Positions 17,821-26,011 of a DNA stretch of 64,000 bases are shown here, in pieces (the stretch's first letter is position 1; each line of letters starts with the position of its first letter). Source of the DNA: Bryobacteraceae bacterium. Its GTDB lineage: Bacteria > Acidobacteriota > Terriglobia > Bryobacterales > Bryobacteraceae. A program made the translations under genes and the position numbers. The notes under the pieces were generated by a model. It made no database searches. It saw nothing but the letters and a program-made list of their open reading frames with translations, and was not told the origin of the DNA. The stretch lies in contig JAWKHH010000002.1 of assembly GCA_041394945.1 (NCBI GenBank), positions 690,501 through 754,500 on the forward strand, in the 5' to 3' direction.

Positions 17821-17829
17821 AGAGAGGGG
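17821..17829 (+). promoter_or_regulatory. Ribosome-binding site of TonB receptor 1
   Basis: The purine run AGAGAGGGG ends 2 bases before the ATG, with its AGAG core further upstream. An AT-rich segment (TAATATATT, 17807-17815) just upstream may be the -10 region. Confidence 0.4.
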
Positions 17830-17831
17830 CC

Positions 17832-20273
17832 ATGCTTCCCGCCCGTTCCCACCTTGTTCCGGTTGCCGCGCTGGCTGTGCTGTCGGCGTTCGAGATCCCG
17901 GCGCAGGTGCGTTTCGAGGGCTCCGTCTCCACGCCGACTCGGGCGCCGCTCAAGGATGCGCGGCTGTTGCTGCGGCCGCCGGCGGAGGGGGCGGTCCCAC
18001 GGCAGCAGTTCACGAATGTGCAAGGGGAGTTCGCCTTCGACGATCTCACTCCGGGCAACTATACGCTGACGATCGAACTGGCTGGCTATTTTCCCGTTCG
18101 CCAAGAGTTGATTCGCGTCGAGGCCGATATGCAGGCGGCGGCGTTCGTGCTGGAGCCGCTGCGGGACGTGGTGACGTCGATGTCGGTGGAGAGCACTCCT
18201 CTTTCGGTGGACATGGACACGTCAACGGCGCGGCGCTCTGTGAGCAACGCCGAGATCGTGAACATCCCCTATCCCAACAGCAACGACTTCCGGTCGGCGC
18301 TCCGCATTGTCCCCGGCATCATCCGCGACGCGCGCGGGGGGCTGCACATCAACGGCGCGGCGGAGGAGCAGGTGTTATTCCTGCTGAACGGATTCAATGT
18401 GACCGATCCGCTGACGAACCGCTTCGAGAGCCGGTTGAGCGTGGAATCGGTGCAGTCGGTGGAGGTGTCGTCGGGGAACCTGCCGGCCGAGTACGGGAAG
18501 GGGTCGGCGGGGGCGCTGGCGATCCGTTCGCATTCGGGCGCCGATGCGATCCGGTACGGGGCGACGAATTTCATCCCGGGAGTGGAGAACCGGAAAGGGC
18601 TGATCATCGGAGACTGGACGCCGCGAATCAACTTGAGCGGACCGATCAAAAAGGGCCGGGCGTGGTTCGCCAACTCGAGCGACATCATCTACACGCAGAC
18701 GGTGATCCGCGATCTGCCAAAGGGCGAAGACCGGAACTCCGGGTGGCGGATGAGCAACCTGTTGAGTACGCAGGTGAACCTTTCGCCCTCGCACATCCTG
18801 CACACAGGATTTTTGTGGAACCGCTGGCAGGCGGCCCGGACAGGATTGAGCGCGCTCGATCCGCTCGAGACCACCATTGACCGGCGAAGCCGTCAATACT
18901 TCTTCAACATCAAGGACCAGATCTACCTGGGGCGGGAAGCGCTCATCGAGTTCGGCTATGCGGCCAACCGCACGTACGGCCGGGAGATTCCGCAGGGCGA
19001 GGAATTGCTGCGGTACACCACCGACGGCCGGCGGGGTAACTACTTCATCGACGGGATTCGCAAGGCGTCGCGAGACCAGTTCGTCGCCAACGGGTTCCTG
19101 CCGGCGTTCGAGTGGCTGGGGTCCCACCAGATCAAGACGGGCATCGATCTGGACCGGGTGAGCTACTGGCAGAACGTGCGGCGCACCGGCTTTGAAAACT
19201 TCGACGAGTACAACCGGCGAACCGTGCTGACTGAGTACGGTGGCAACGGGCGCTTCCGGCGCGGCAACTACGAAGCGGCGTGGTTCGCGCAGGACTCATG
19301 GCGAGTGAGGCCGGGGTTGCTGCTGGAACTGGGCGCGCGCGCCGATTGGGACAACCTGCTGCACCGCTGGGACGCGTCGCCGCGGGCCGGGCTCGCGTGG
19401 ACTCCACTGGGGTGGGAGAACACGAAGATCTACGGCGGGTACGCGCGCGTGTACGACGCCACGAGCCTGCGCATGTTCACGCGTCCGCTCGATCAGTACG
19501 CGCTGACGACATATTTCGGCCCGGACGGTCAGTTCCGAGGACCGATCGCGACGCAGTTTCTGATCACGGACCCATCGCTCGAGCGGCCGCGGTTCACCAA
19601 TGCCACGGCCGGCGTGGAGCATCATTTCCCGGGAAGCGTGTCGTTCCGGGTGGAACTGCAGCGGCGCCGCGGGAGCCGCGGGTTCGCCTACATGCCGTAC
19701 TTCGTCGACGAAGTAGAAGCGATGTACCACCTGACGAATGAGCGTACGGACGCCTACGACGCCTGGTCGGCGACGATCCGCCACACGATCAAGCGGCAAT
19801 ACGAATGGATGGTGAGCTATACGCGATCGCGCGCGCTTTCGAACAACGTGGTGGATGTGAACGTGGATCAGCCGATCGGAGTGCTCAACAATTATGGCCG
19901 CATGCCGTGGGACGCGCCGCATCGGCTGATGAGCTGGGGCTACCTGCCAACGCCGTTCAAGAACTGGTCCGTGGCGTACCTGGTGGACTCGCGCTCCGGG
20001 TTTCCCTACAGCGCGCAGACTCAGTTCGGCGCGGTAGTGGGCCAGGTGAGCGCCTACCGGTTCCCGAGGTTCTTCGAGGCGAACCTGCACGTGGAGCGGA
20101 AGTTCGAGTTCCGTGGGCATCGATGGGCGTTCCGGGCCGGATTCAACAACATTACGGATAGAGTGAATCCGGATACGGTCAACACGATTGTCGGATCGAC
20201 GCGCTACCAGCGGTTCTATGGCGGGGTTGGACGATCGACGAACTTCCGGATCCGTTGGCTTGGCAGGATCTGA
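17832..20273 (+). CDS. Oar-like TonB-dependent receptor with carboxypeptidase-regulatory domain
   Basis: An 813-aa outer-membrane receptor. A signal peptide (about 1-26) is followed by a carboxypeptidase-regulatory-like beta domain (about 28-115, with GNYTLTIELAGYFP). Next is a plug (about 140-260; NDFRSALRIVPGIIRD, FLLNGFNVTDPL, VEVSSGNLPAEYG) and a long beta barrel ending in an aromatic-rich strand (TNFRIRWLGRI). Proteins of this kind take up or bind large substrates using TonB energy; the substrate is unknown. It is transcribed divergently from the Gfo/Idh oxidoreductase, a possible functional pairing. Confidence 0.9.
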   Translation: MLPARSHLVPVAALAVLSAFEIPAQVRFEGSVSTPTRAPLKDARLLLRPPAEGAVPRQQFTNVQGEFAFDDLTPGNYTLTIELAGYFPVRQELIRVEADMQAAAFVLEPLRDVVTSMSVESTPLSVDMDTSTARRSVSNAEIVNIPYPNSNDFRSALRIVPGIIRDARGGLHINGAAEEQVLFLLNGFNVTDPLTNRFESRLSVESVQSVEVSSGNLPAEYGKGSAGALAIRSHSGADAIRYGATNFIPGVENRKGLIIGDWTPRINLSGPIKKGRAWFANSSDIIYTQTVIRDLPKGEDRNSGWRMSNLLSTQVNLSPSHILHTGFLWNRWQAARTGLSALDPLETTIDRRSRQYFFNIKDQIYLGREALIEFGYAANRTYGREIPQGEELLRYTTDGRRGNYFIDGIRKASRDQFVANGFLPAFEWLGSHQIKTGIDLDRVSYWQNVRRTGFENFDEYNRRTVLTEYGGNGRFRRGNYEAAWFAQDSWRVRPGLLLELGARADWDNLLHRWDASPRAGLAWTPLGWENTKIYGGYARVYDATSLRMFTRPLDQYALTTYFGPDGQFRGPIATQFLITDPSLERPRFTNATAGVEHHFPGSVSFRVELQRRRGSRGFAYMPYFVDEVEAMYHLTNERTDAYDAWSATIRHTIKRQYEWMVSYTRSRALSNNVVDVNVDQPIGVLNNYGRMPWDAPHRLMSWGYLPTPFKNWSVAYLVDSRSGFPYSAQTQFGAVVGQVSAYRFPRFFEANLHVERKFEFRGHRWAFRAGFNNITDRVNPDTVNTIVGSTRYQRFYGGVGRSTNFRIRWLGRI

Positions 20274-20293
20274 ATCGACGCAGGCGGGGTTTG

Positions 20294-20299
20294 TATAAT
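20294..20299 (+). promoter_or_regulatory. Consensus -10 box (TATAAT) for the DUF3303 gene
   Basis: TATAAT is followed by a leader of about 37 nt and a good ribosome-binding site AGGAGA (20331-20336) 6 bases before the ATG. The -35 region is poor. The inferred transcript is conventionally leadered. Confidence 0.55.
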
Positions 20300-20342
20300 A
20301 CACGCGGGCATCGAGCCCGACACCGCCAATAGGAGAACATCA

Positions 20343-20621
20343 ATGAAATTCATTTCCACCTATTCGCTGCGTCCCGGGTCCCTACCGTCGGCCGCGGCAC
20401 GATTCCTCAAGGGCGACGCTACGCCGCCGGCCGGCATCAAGTTGATTGGCCGCTGGCACAAGGCGGATCTGACCGGCGGCTTTTCGTTGTGGGAAAGCTC
20501 CGATCCAGCTGCGATGTATGCGTTCGCGTTGTCTTGGGGGGAACAACTGGAAATGTCGACTCATCCGGTTTTGGAGGACGCCGAGGTAGGCGCCGCGCTG
20601 GCGAAACAGTACGGGTCGTAG
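20343..20621 (+). CDS. DUF3303-family small protein
   Basis: A 92-aa cytoplasmic protein of the DUF3303 type (dimeric alpha/beta-barrel-like fold). It begins MKFISTYSLRPGS, with the typical middle GIKLIGRWHKADLTGGFSLWESSDP. No enzymatic role is established for the family. It has its own TATAAT box and a strong ribosome-binding site, unlike most neighbours, so it may be well expressed. It converges with the glycine-zipper lipoprotein gene. Confidence 0.8.
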   Translation: MKFISTYSLRPGSLPSAAARFLKGDATPPAGIKLIGRWHKADLTGGFSLWESSDPAAMYAFALSWGEQLEMSTHPVLEDAEVGAALAKQYGS

Positions 20622-20658
20622 AGGGATCCGCGGCTTCCGAGCGGGAACGCGGAGCGCG

Positions 20659-21354
20659 TCAGATCAACTGGAGCGGTTCGGTGAGACGGAAGGTGATTAC
20701 GCTTTCGGCCGGAATCACGGCCGGGTCGCCGTGGGTGGCAAGGACGACGCCAGTGCCCGCGCCGGCTCCCGCGCCGGCTCCGATGGCCGCACCTTTGCCT
20801 CCGCCCGCGATGGCGCCGATGGCGGCGCCGATCCCGCTGCCGATGCCGATCTTGGCGGCATCCTTCTTCTTGGTGGCGCGGGCTTCGACGGCGTAGATGC
20901 CGGTGCGGACGTCGCGTCCGGCGATCTCGGCGACGCGGATGGCGATCCGCGCCCGGCCTTTCACCCGCCCGCCATCGCTCGACTCGACGACGCGGAGCAG
21001 TACCTTGGCTCCGCGCGGAGCGACGGTCTTCCCGTCCAGAGAAAGAGGAGCGGCCAGCGTCGCCGCCACGGTATCGCCGTTTTCGGCGCTCTTCGTGGAG
21101 AGCGAGCTGGCCGTACGAACTTGAATCCGGGTTCCGGCGGCAATAGCCGCAGGCGTGGAGGAGTGTGCTAAAGGCGCCTCCGGCACCACCGCCGGAACTT
21201 TCGGAATCGCTGGGGCAGTCGCCGCGGTAGAACTACCGTTCGAGCCTGCCGCCTCCGAGACGACTTGCTCGCGCGCACATCCGGTAGTCCAGATCACCAC
21301 GGCAGCGATGGTCAAACTGAGCGAACCATTTGATGCCAACCTGCCCGCTTTCAT
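20659..21354 (-). CDS. Lipoprotein with glycine-zipper segment
   Basis: A 231-aa predicted lipoprotein. The N-terminal hydrophobic stretch ends in the lipobox WTTGC (Cys about residue 26), followed by a Ser/Ala/Pro linker. A beta domain carries TRIQVRTASSLSTKSAENGDTV and LDGKTVAPRGAKVLLRV. A glycine-zipper region (about 175-210, GIGSGIGAAIGAIAGGG) probably inserts into or spans membrane, before a final beta strand. It resembles outer-membrane glycine-zipper proteins of unknown role. The ATG at 21354 is preferred to the TTG at 21396 because it starts directly at the signal peptide. Confidence 0.75.
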   Translation of the reverse strand: MKAGRLASNGSLSLTIAAVVIWTTGCAREQVVSEAAGSNGSSTAATAPAIPKVPAVVPEAPLAHSSTPAAIAAGTRIQVRTASSLSTKSAENGDTVAATLAAPLSLDGKTVAPRGAKVLLRVVESSDGGRVKGRARIAIRVAEIAGRDVRTGIYAVEARATKKKDAAKIGIGSGIGAAIGAIAGGGKGAAIGAGAGAGAGTGVVLATHGDPAVIPAESVITFRLTEPLQLI

Positions 21355-21450
21355 GCCAGATAGGGTTGCAAGCGCCGTGCCAAAACGAGTTTTCAATCAC
21401 ATACGCGTCGTTGATGGCGGCGTTTGGGTATTTGTTACATCGGTATCTTG

Positions 21451-21483
21451 CCCTAGTACTCCATTTTTTTCATGGACCTAGGG
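21451..21483 (-). terminator. Stem-loop just after the ggt-like gene
   Basis: Imperfect inverted repeat: CCCTAG (21451-21456) pairs with CTAGGG (21478-21483), with an inner CCAT/ATGG pairing around a T6C loop. It begins 3 bases beyond the minus-strand gene's stop codon, so it is a candidate 3'-end or terminator structure, but no U-tract follows. Confidence 0.4.
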
Positions 21484-21486
21484 TCT

Positions 21487-22938
21487 CTACTGGCCGGATT
21501 CGACCCCGTTGCGCGAGGCCGCCTGGATCGTCGCCGCCGAAGCGCGGGCGACGCGGAATCCGAGTTTGGCGATCGCGGCCGCGTCTGGTTCGTTCCATCG
21601 ATTGTTCAGGGAAACGTCGAGCCCGCCGGTGGTATTCATTCGGGGGGCGCGGACCGATTCGCCGAGCGGTTTGCCGTCGATCAGGTGCGCGGCGAGCACG
21701 TCGAACACGGCGTTGGGAATCTTTTTGCCGCCCGTGCCTCCGATGGCCAGCACGGGCTCCCGTCCCCGCATCACCACGCACGGACACATATTATGAAGCG
21801 GGCTCTTGCGAGGCCCGGGCGCGTTCGGATGACCGGCGGTCCGTTCGAACCGGGAGACGCCGTGGCCGAGGATGAGGCCGAGGCCGGGGACGGTGACGCA
21901 GGCGCCGAATCCGTCGCCGTGAGTGAGCGTGATGGAGCAGGCGTTGCCCCAGGCATCCATCGCGGAGATGTGGATCGTGCCGGAGGAGGTGTACTTGCGT
22001 TCGGGAAGGTCGAGCGGGCGCCGTTGTTCGGCGGCGTCGCGAACGCGGCGGGCGGTGGCTTCGGCGTGTTCGCGGGAGAGGAGGCGGTCGACAGGAACGT
22101 CGACGAATCGAGGATCGCCGAACAGGGAAAGGCGGTCCTGCCATGCAAGGCGCAGGATCTCGAGGCGGGCGTGAGACAGGCGCGCGGAGTCATCGAAACG
22201 AACCCGGGACGCGGCGGCGAGCGCCTGGAGAACCGTCGCGCCTCCCGATGCAAGCGGCGGCGTGACGACGGTGTATTCACCGACGCGAACGCGCAGCGGC
22301 CGTATTTCGCGCGCCTCGTAGGCGGCGAGGTCGGCTTCTGTAAGCGATCCGCCGCCGTCGGCGAAAGCCTTCGCGACAATGCGGGCGATGGAGCCGCGAT
22401 AGAACGCCTCGGAGGAGTTGTCGCGCGCCAACTGAGTGAGGAGCCGGGCAAGGTCCGGGTTGCGGAAGAAGTCGCCGGCTTCCAGGAGCAAGGCGGCGGA
22501 GCCGGGGTCCCGGCGGAGGATTTCCTGCTTGCCGCGAATGGCCGATTTCATCGACGAAGTGAGCGGAAAGCCTTCGGCGGCGAAGCGGATGGCGGGCTCG
22601 AGGGCGCGACGAAACGGAATGGTTCCGTAACGGTGGAGCGCGAGGTCGAGTCCGGCGAGGGTGCCGGGCGTTCCGGCGGCGAGCCAGCCGTGATTGGGCG
22701 GCTCGGCCGGGAACGCCTTGGGAGCCTCGGAATTGAAATCAATGGCGGCGGTTTTCCCGGTAACCATGCCGATGGCCGCGGCGCCTCCGTAGCCGCCGAT
22801 CCCGCACGAAGGCAGCGCGACCACGCCGGCTACGAGAGCGGCGGTGACAGCCGCGTCGACGGCGTTGCCTCCGGCTTCGAGCACGCGGGTTCCGGCGGCG
22901 GCGCCTTCGGGTTGACCAACGACAAAGCCCTTCGACAT
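21487..22938 (-). CDS. Gamma-glutamyltransferase-like Ntn hydrolase
   Basis: A 483-aa member of the gamma-glutamyltranspeptidase family, which self-cleaves and transfers or hydrolyses gamma-glutamyl groups. The family opening EAGGNAVDAAVTAAL is at about 21-35. The predicted autocleavage and catalytic threonine is Thr321 in TSSGTIHISAMD, and the small-subunit glycine motif GGTGGKKIPNAV is present. Unlike typical periplasmic GGTs, no signal peptide precedes MSKGFVVGQPEG, so a cytosolic location is likely. Total length is shorter than the usual ~550-580 aa. The start is 6 bases after a TATAAT box. Cephalosporin-acylase-like activity is an alternative. Confidence 0.85.
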   Translation of the reverse strand: MSKGFVVGQPEGAAAGTRVLEAGGNAVDAAVTAALVAGVVALPSCGIGGYGGAAAIGMVTGKTAAIDFNSEAPKAFPAEPPNHGWLAAGTPGTLAGLDLALHRYGTIPFRRALEPAIRFAAEGFPLTSSMKSAIRGKQEILRRDPGSAALLLEAGDFFRNPDLARLLTQLARDNSSEAFYRGSIARIVAKAFADGGGSLTEADLAAYEAREIRPLRVRVGEYTVVTPPLASGGATVLQALAAASRVRFDDSARLSHARLEILRLAWQDRLSLFGDPRFVDVPVDRLLSREHAEATARRVRDAAEQRRPLDLPERKYTSSGTIHISAMDAWGNACSITLTHGDGFGACVTVPGLGLILGHGVSRFERTAGHPNAPGPRKSPLHNMCPCVVMRGREPVLAIGGTGGKKIPNAVFDVLAAHLIDGKPLGESVRAPRMNTTGGLDVSLNNRWNEPDAAAIAKLGFRVARASAATIQAASRNGVESGQ

Positions 22939-22944
22939 GGGGGC

Positions 22945-22952
22945 ATTATAAT
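22945..22952. promoter_or_regulatory. Palindromic ATTATAAT: bidirectional -10 box
   Basis: The 23-base gap between two divergent genes contains the perfect palindrome ATTATAAT, which reads TATAAT on both strands. It ends 9 bases before the plus-strand ATG (22962) and 6 bases before the minus-strand ATG (22938). Both transcripts would be leaderless or nearly so. Confidence 0.6.
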
Positions 22953-22961
22953 GGCACAACG

Positions 22962-23990
22962 ATGCGCAAAGCCGCTTGGGTATTTCTTTTTGCCTTTCCC
23001 GCGTTGAGCCAGCGCATCACGCTCGAGAGCGGAGCCGCGCAGATGTCGTGGGAACTCGGCGGCGGCGGGCTGGTGGATTTCCACCTGAAGTCGAACAACC
23101 TGAATCCGTACACGTGGGAGCAGAAGTCGAACGAGCCGGCTCATCCGCGCGGCCATTTCCTGTGCGCGGACCGTTGGGGCCAGCCATCCGCAGCCGAGTT
23201 GTCGGCGGGCATGCCTTTTCACGGCGAGGCGCCGCACAAGGCGTGGCGGAAGCTGGGGGCGTCGGGAACGGAGTTGGAGATGGCGGTGCAGCTTCCGATG
23301 GCGCGACTGGCGATCCGGCGCGCGGTGAAGCTGGAGGGTTCGTCGGCGTTGGTGACCGAGACCATTCTGAACGAGGCGGCGCTCGGCCGGCCGTACAATT
23401 TCGTGCAGCACCCGACGATCGGTCCGCCGTTCCTCGATCCGCTCACGGTGGTGGATTCGAACGCGCGGCGGGGATTCATGCAGTCGAGCCCGCTGCCCAA
23501 TCCCGAGGACGCGGTGGTGGTGTGGCCGCAGGCGCTGAGGGACGGCCTGCCGGTAAGCCTTCGATATCTGACGGACGATCCGAACCCGAACGTGGTCTCC
23601 TACGTGATCGACGAGGATTGGGGTTGGACGACGGCGTTGAACGCGGCGGCGGGGATGATGGTTGGCTATGTGTGGCGGGCGAGCGACTACCCGTGGCTGA
23701 ACATGTGGCGGCACGTGGAAGGCGGCAGGCCGTTCGCGCGGGGACTCGAATTTGGAACCACGGGTCTGCACCAGCCGTTCCCAGTGCTGCTGCGGAAGGG
23801 AAGGATTTTCGGGCGGCCGCTGTTCAGTTACCTGGACTCAACGGAGAAGCACGAGCGGCGCTACCAGGTGTTCCTGATGGAGGCGCCGGCGGATCTGGCC
23901 GGGGTGGCGTCCATGAAGCTCGAAGGCGGGAACTTCGTGTTTACCGGGCGCGACGGCAAGCCCTATGCGGTGAAGTCGCTCTACCCTTGA
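22962..23990 (+). CDS. Secreted unknown, possibly mutarotase-like beta-sandwich
   Basis: A 342-aa protein with a signal peptide (about 1-17, ...FAFPALSQ). The body is beta-rich with many aromatic and proline residues: NPYTWEQKSNEP, NFVQHPTIGPPFLDP, DYPWLNMWRHVEGG. The pattern suggests a galactose-mutarotase-like carbohydrate-binding fold, but I cannot confirm catalytic residues, so function is left open. It is divergent from the GGT-like gene and shares its 23-base promoter gap. Its stop is 12 bases from the convergent XRE-cupin gene. Confidence 0.65.
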   Translation: MRKAAWVFLFAFPALSQRITLESGAAQMSWELGGGGLVDFHLKSNNLNPYTWEQKSNEPAHPRGHFLCADRWGQPSAAELSAGMPFHGEAPHKAWRKLGASGTELEMAVQLPMARLAIRRAVKLEGSSALVTETILNEAALGRPYNFVQHPTIGPPFLDPLTVVDSNARRGFMQSSPLPNPEDAVVVWPQALRDGLPVSLRYLTDDPNPNVVSYVIDEDWGWTTALNAAAGMMVGYVWRASDYPWLNMWRHVEGGRPFARGLEFGTTGLHQPFPVLLRKGRIFGRPLFSYLDSTEKHERRYQVFLMEAPADLAGVASMKLEGGNFVFTGRDGKPYAVKSLYP

Positions 23991-24002
23991 GCGGGCGGGC
24001 AG

Positions 24003-24611
24003 TCAGAGCCGCGGCGGGTGGGTGACGATGATCGCCTGGGCTGGACCGGTGCTTGATCCACGGTAGGAGTGGGGCTGCGAGGCGTCGAAGAAGGCGCTGT
24101 CGCCGGGACCGAGATCATGCTCTTCGCCGCTTTCGGTGAGACGGATGGAGACCCGGCCCGCTACCACGTAGACGAATTCCGAACCGGCGTGCAGGTGCGG
24201 CTCCGAGTGCGCATCGCGCTCGGGGAATTCCGCCAGGTATGCTTCCATCGCTTTGTCCTTCGCGGCGAAGGCAAGGCACTCGAAAAAGTACGCCGGATCG
24301 GGCGAGCCGGCCCGCTCCGGGAAGCGGAGGCGTTCGGCGGCGTGGACGGTGGTGAATAGGTGGCGCGGAGCGCTTTCGGCGAAGAAGTGGTCCAGGCCGA
24401 CGTCGAAAACGATGGCGATGCGGGCGAGCGTCGGCAGCGTGGGGACGAGCTTGCCGGTCTCCAATTGAGAGAGCATCGAGGGGGAGAGGGCGGTGTGCTT
24501 GCCGAGGTCGACGAGGGAGATCTTTTTGCGGAGGCGCAGCCGGCGGAGCTTTTCTCCGATGTGGAAAGCCCCGATGGCATTGTCGAGAACATCTTCACCA
24601 GGATGTGTCAC
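24003..24611 (-). CDS. XRE-family regulator with C-terminal cupin
   Basis: A 202-aa DNA-binding regulator. A helix-turn-helix of the Cro/C1 type spans about residues 15-75 (KISLVDLGKHTALSPSMLSQLETG), followed by a cupin sensor domain (about 125-195) with the EPHLHAGSEFVYVVAG metal-binding block and GPGDSAFFDASQPHSY. Such proteins sense small ligands or redox state and usually repress neighbouring genes. The start is GTG at 24611. It is divergent from the ECF sigma operon, whose promoter contains an inverted repeat that is a plausible binding site. Confidence 0.9.
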   Translation of the reverse strand: MTHPGEDVLDNAIGAFHIGEKLRRLRLRKKISLVDLGKHTALSPSMLSQLETGKLVPTLPTLARIAIVFDVGLDHFFAESAPRHLFTTVHAAERLRFPERAGSPDPAYFFECLAFAAKDKAMEAYLAEFPERDAHSEPHLHAGSEFVYVVAGRVSIRLTESGEEHDLGPGDSAFFDASQPHSYRGSSTGPAQAIIVTHPPRL

Positions 24612-24620
24612 CTGAATGTG

Positions 24621-24649
24621 AAGTTATCATGGCTAAAATAGTTGGTCAA
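24621..24649 (-). promoter_or_regulatory. Promoter of the XRE-cupin gene
   Basis: On the minus strand TTGACC (24649-24644) and TAACTT (24626-24621) are separated by 17 bases, close to the housekeeping consensus. The -10 box ends 9 bases before the GTG start, predicting a leader of only a few nucleotides. Confidence 0.6.
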
Positions 24650-24656
24650 TGATTTA

Positions 24657-24685
24657 TTGCTACTGAATAGAGATTTCAGTATAGA
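24657..24685 (+). promoter_or_regulatory. Promoter of the ECF sigma / ABC operon
   Basis: TTGCTA (24657-24662) and TATAGA (24680-24685) are separated by 17 bases, giving a leader of about 30 nt to the ATG at 24721. The spacer is filled by an inverted repeat. Confidence 0.5.
24661..24681. promoter_or_regulatory. Inverted repeat, candidate operator
   Basis: TACTGAA (24661-24667) and TTCAGTA (24675-24681) are perfect 7-base arms around a 7-base centre. The repeat spans from the end of the -35 box to the start of the -10 box of the sigma-operon promoter, so protein bound here would block RNA polymerase. The divergent XRE-cupin protein is the obvious candidate ligand. Confidence 0.55.
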
Positions 24686-24720
24686 TGGAATCGAGGGCCA
24701 GTCTCCGGTAGGCTCGAATC

Positions 24721-25323
24721 ATGACGCCTCCATCCTGGATTGACACACCAGAGGATGAACTCATCGCAGCGGCCCAATCGGGAGACCGTGCGGCGTTCGA
24801 TGAACTCATCCGGCGTAACTACGACGCGTCGTTGCGGCTGGCCACATTCCTCCTCCACAGCCGCGACGACGCCGAGGACGAAGTGCAATCGGCGTACACG
24901 CGGGCATTCGAAGCGATCCCTTCGTTCCGGGAACAGGCGAAGTTCTCGACCTGGATCACGCGGATCGTGATGAATTGCTGCCTGATGCGGATCCGGCGCG
25001 TGAAGCGGGCGCGAGTACAATCGATCGACGATGACGGCGGTGGGGAGTCCATGCCGTTGGCGTTGCGGGACCGGAGTCCGGATCAGGAAGCCGAGGTGGG
25101 CCGCACGCAGATGCTCGACCGGCTGCGGGCGGAGATCCGGCGCATTCCGCCGCTGTTTCGCGACATCCTGGAACTGCGCGATTTGGAAGAGCTGCCGTTT
25201 CCGGAGGTGGCCGAGCGGTTGGGCATCTCGGTTCCGGCGGCGAAATCGCGGCTGCTTCGCGCACGGTCTGAACTGAGGCGGCGCATGGAGAGGCACATTC
25301 CCGGCGCGGCCGCCGCCGTCTAG
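24721..25323 (+). CDS. ECF-type RNA polymerase sigma factor
   Basis: A 200-aa extracytoplasmic-function sigma factor. Region 2 (about 20-90) includes GDRAAFDELIRRNYDASLR and DDAEDEVQSAYTRAFEAI. Region 4 (about 130-185) has LFRDILELRDLEELPFPEVAERLGI and a helix-turn-helix ending AAKSRLLRAR. It would direct polymerase to a distinct promoter set. No anti-sigma gene is adjacent; instead it heads an ABC-transporter operon and begins divergently from an XRE-cupin regulator, so control may be transcriptional. Confidence 0.92.
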   Translation: MTPPSWIDTPEDELIAAAQSGDRAAFDELIRRNYDASLRLATFLLHSRDDAEDEVQSAYTRAFEAIPSFREQAKFSTWITRIVMNCCLMRIRRVKRARVQSIDDDGGGESMPLALRDRSPDQEAEVGRTQMLDRLRAEIRRIPPLFRDILELRDLEELPFPEVAERLGISVPAAKSRLLRARSELRRRMERHIPGAAAAV

Positions 25324-25339
25324 TTGGATCGGCGATCAT

Positions 25340-26011
25340 TTGAGTGTGAGCCGGCTGCGCGTGGATCGTGTGACGAAATCCTACGGCGACGTCCGCGCGC
25401 TGGGTGAGGTCTCGCTCGAGTTCGCGGCGGGCGAGTTCGCGGCGCTGATGGGGCGGAGCGGGTGCGGAAAGACGACGCTCCTCAATCTTTGCGGCGCGAT
25501 GGACTTCCCGACTTCGGGCGAAGTCCGGGTAGACGGAACATGTACGTCGCGCCTGGACGACAGCGGATTGACGGCGCTGCGGCGAACGCAGATCGGTTTC
25601 GTGTTCCAGTTCTTCCAACTGCTGCCGACTCTCACCGCGATTGAGAATATCGAGCTTCCGGCGCTGCTGGCGGGTGTGCCGGCGGCGCGGGAGCGGGCGC
25701 GGGAGATGCTCGAATGGGTGGAACTCGGCGGCATGGGCGGGCGATTTCCTCATCAGCTTTCGGGCGGCCAGATGCAGAGGGTGGCCATTGCCCGTGCGCT
25801 GGTGAACCGGCCGCGGGTGATTCTGGCCGATGAGCCGATCGGGAATCTGGATACGAAGACGGGCGCGGCGGTGCTTGAACTGCTGGCGCGGGCAGCGGTG
25901 GACCGGGGAGCCGCGGTGCTGATGGCGACGCACTCGCGAGAATCCACCGCAGGCTGCCATCGCGTGGTGCATCTGCGGGACGGGTTGGTGGAGGAGATCG
26001 AAACGCGGTGA
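25340..26011 (+). CDS. ABC transporter ATPase, LolD/AttE type
   Basis: A 223-aa nucleotide-binding subunit with Walker A GRSGCGKT (38-45), signature LSGGQMQRVAIARA, Walker B VILADEP and the LolD/MacB-like segment DEPIGNLDTKTG. It powers a MacB/LolCDE-type permease that handles envelope substrates rather than bulk transport. The start is TTG at 25340, though a GTG two codons later (25346) is also possible. The stop overlaps the permease start as GTGA, so the two are translationally coupled. Confidence 0.9.
   Translation: MSVSRLRVDRVTKSYGDVRALGEVSLEFAAGEFAALMGRSGCGKTTLLNLCGAMDFPTSGEVRVDGTCTSRLDDSGLTALRRTQIGFVFQFFQLLPTLTAIENIELPALLAGVPAARERAREMLEWVELGGMGGRFPHQLSGGQMQRVAIARALVNRPRVILADEPIGNLDTKTGAAVLELLARAAVDRGAAVLMATHSRESTAGCHRVVHLRDGLVEEIETR

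Noticed and set aside
21461..21475. T6 run as an intrinsic terminator for plus-strand transcription
   Set aside because: The T-run lies in the hairpin loop rather than after the stem, so it does not fit intrinsic termination in that direction.
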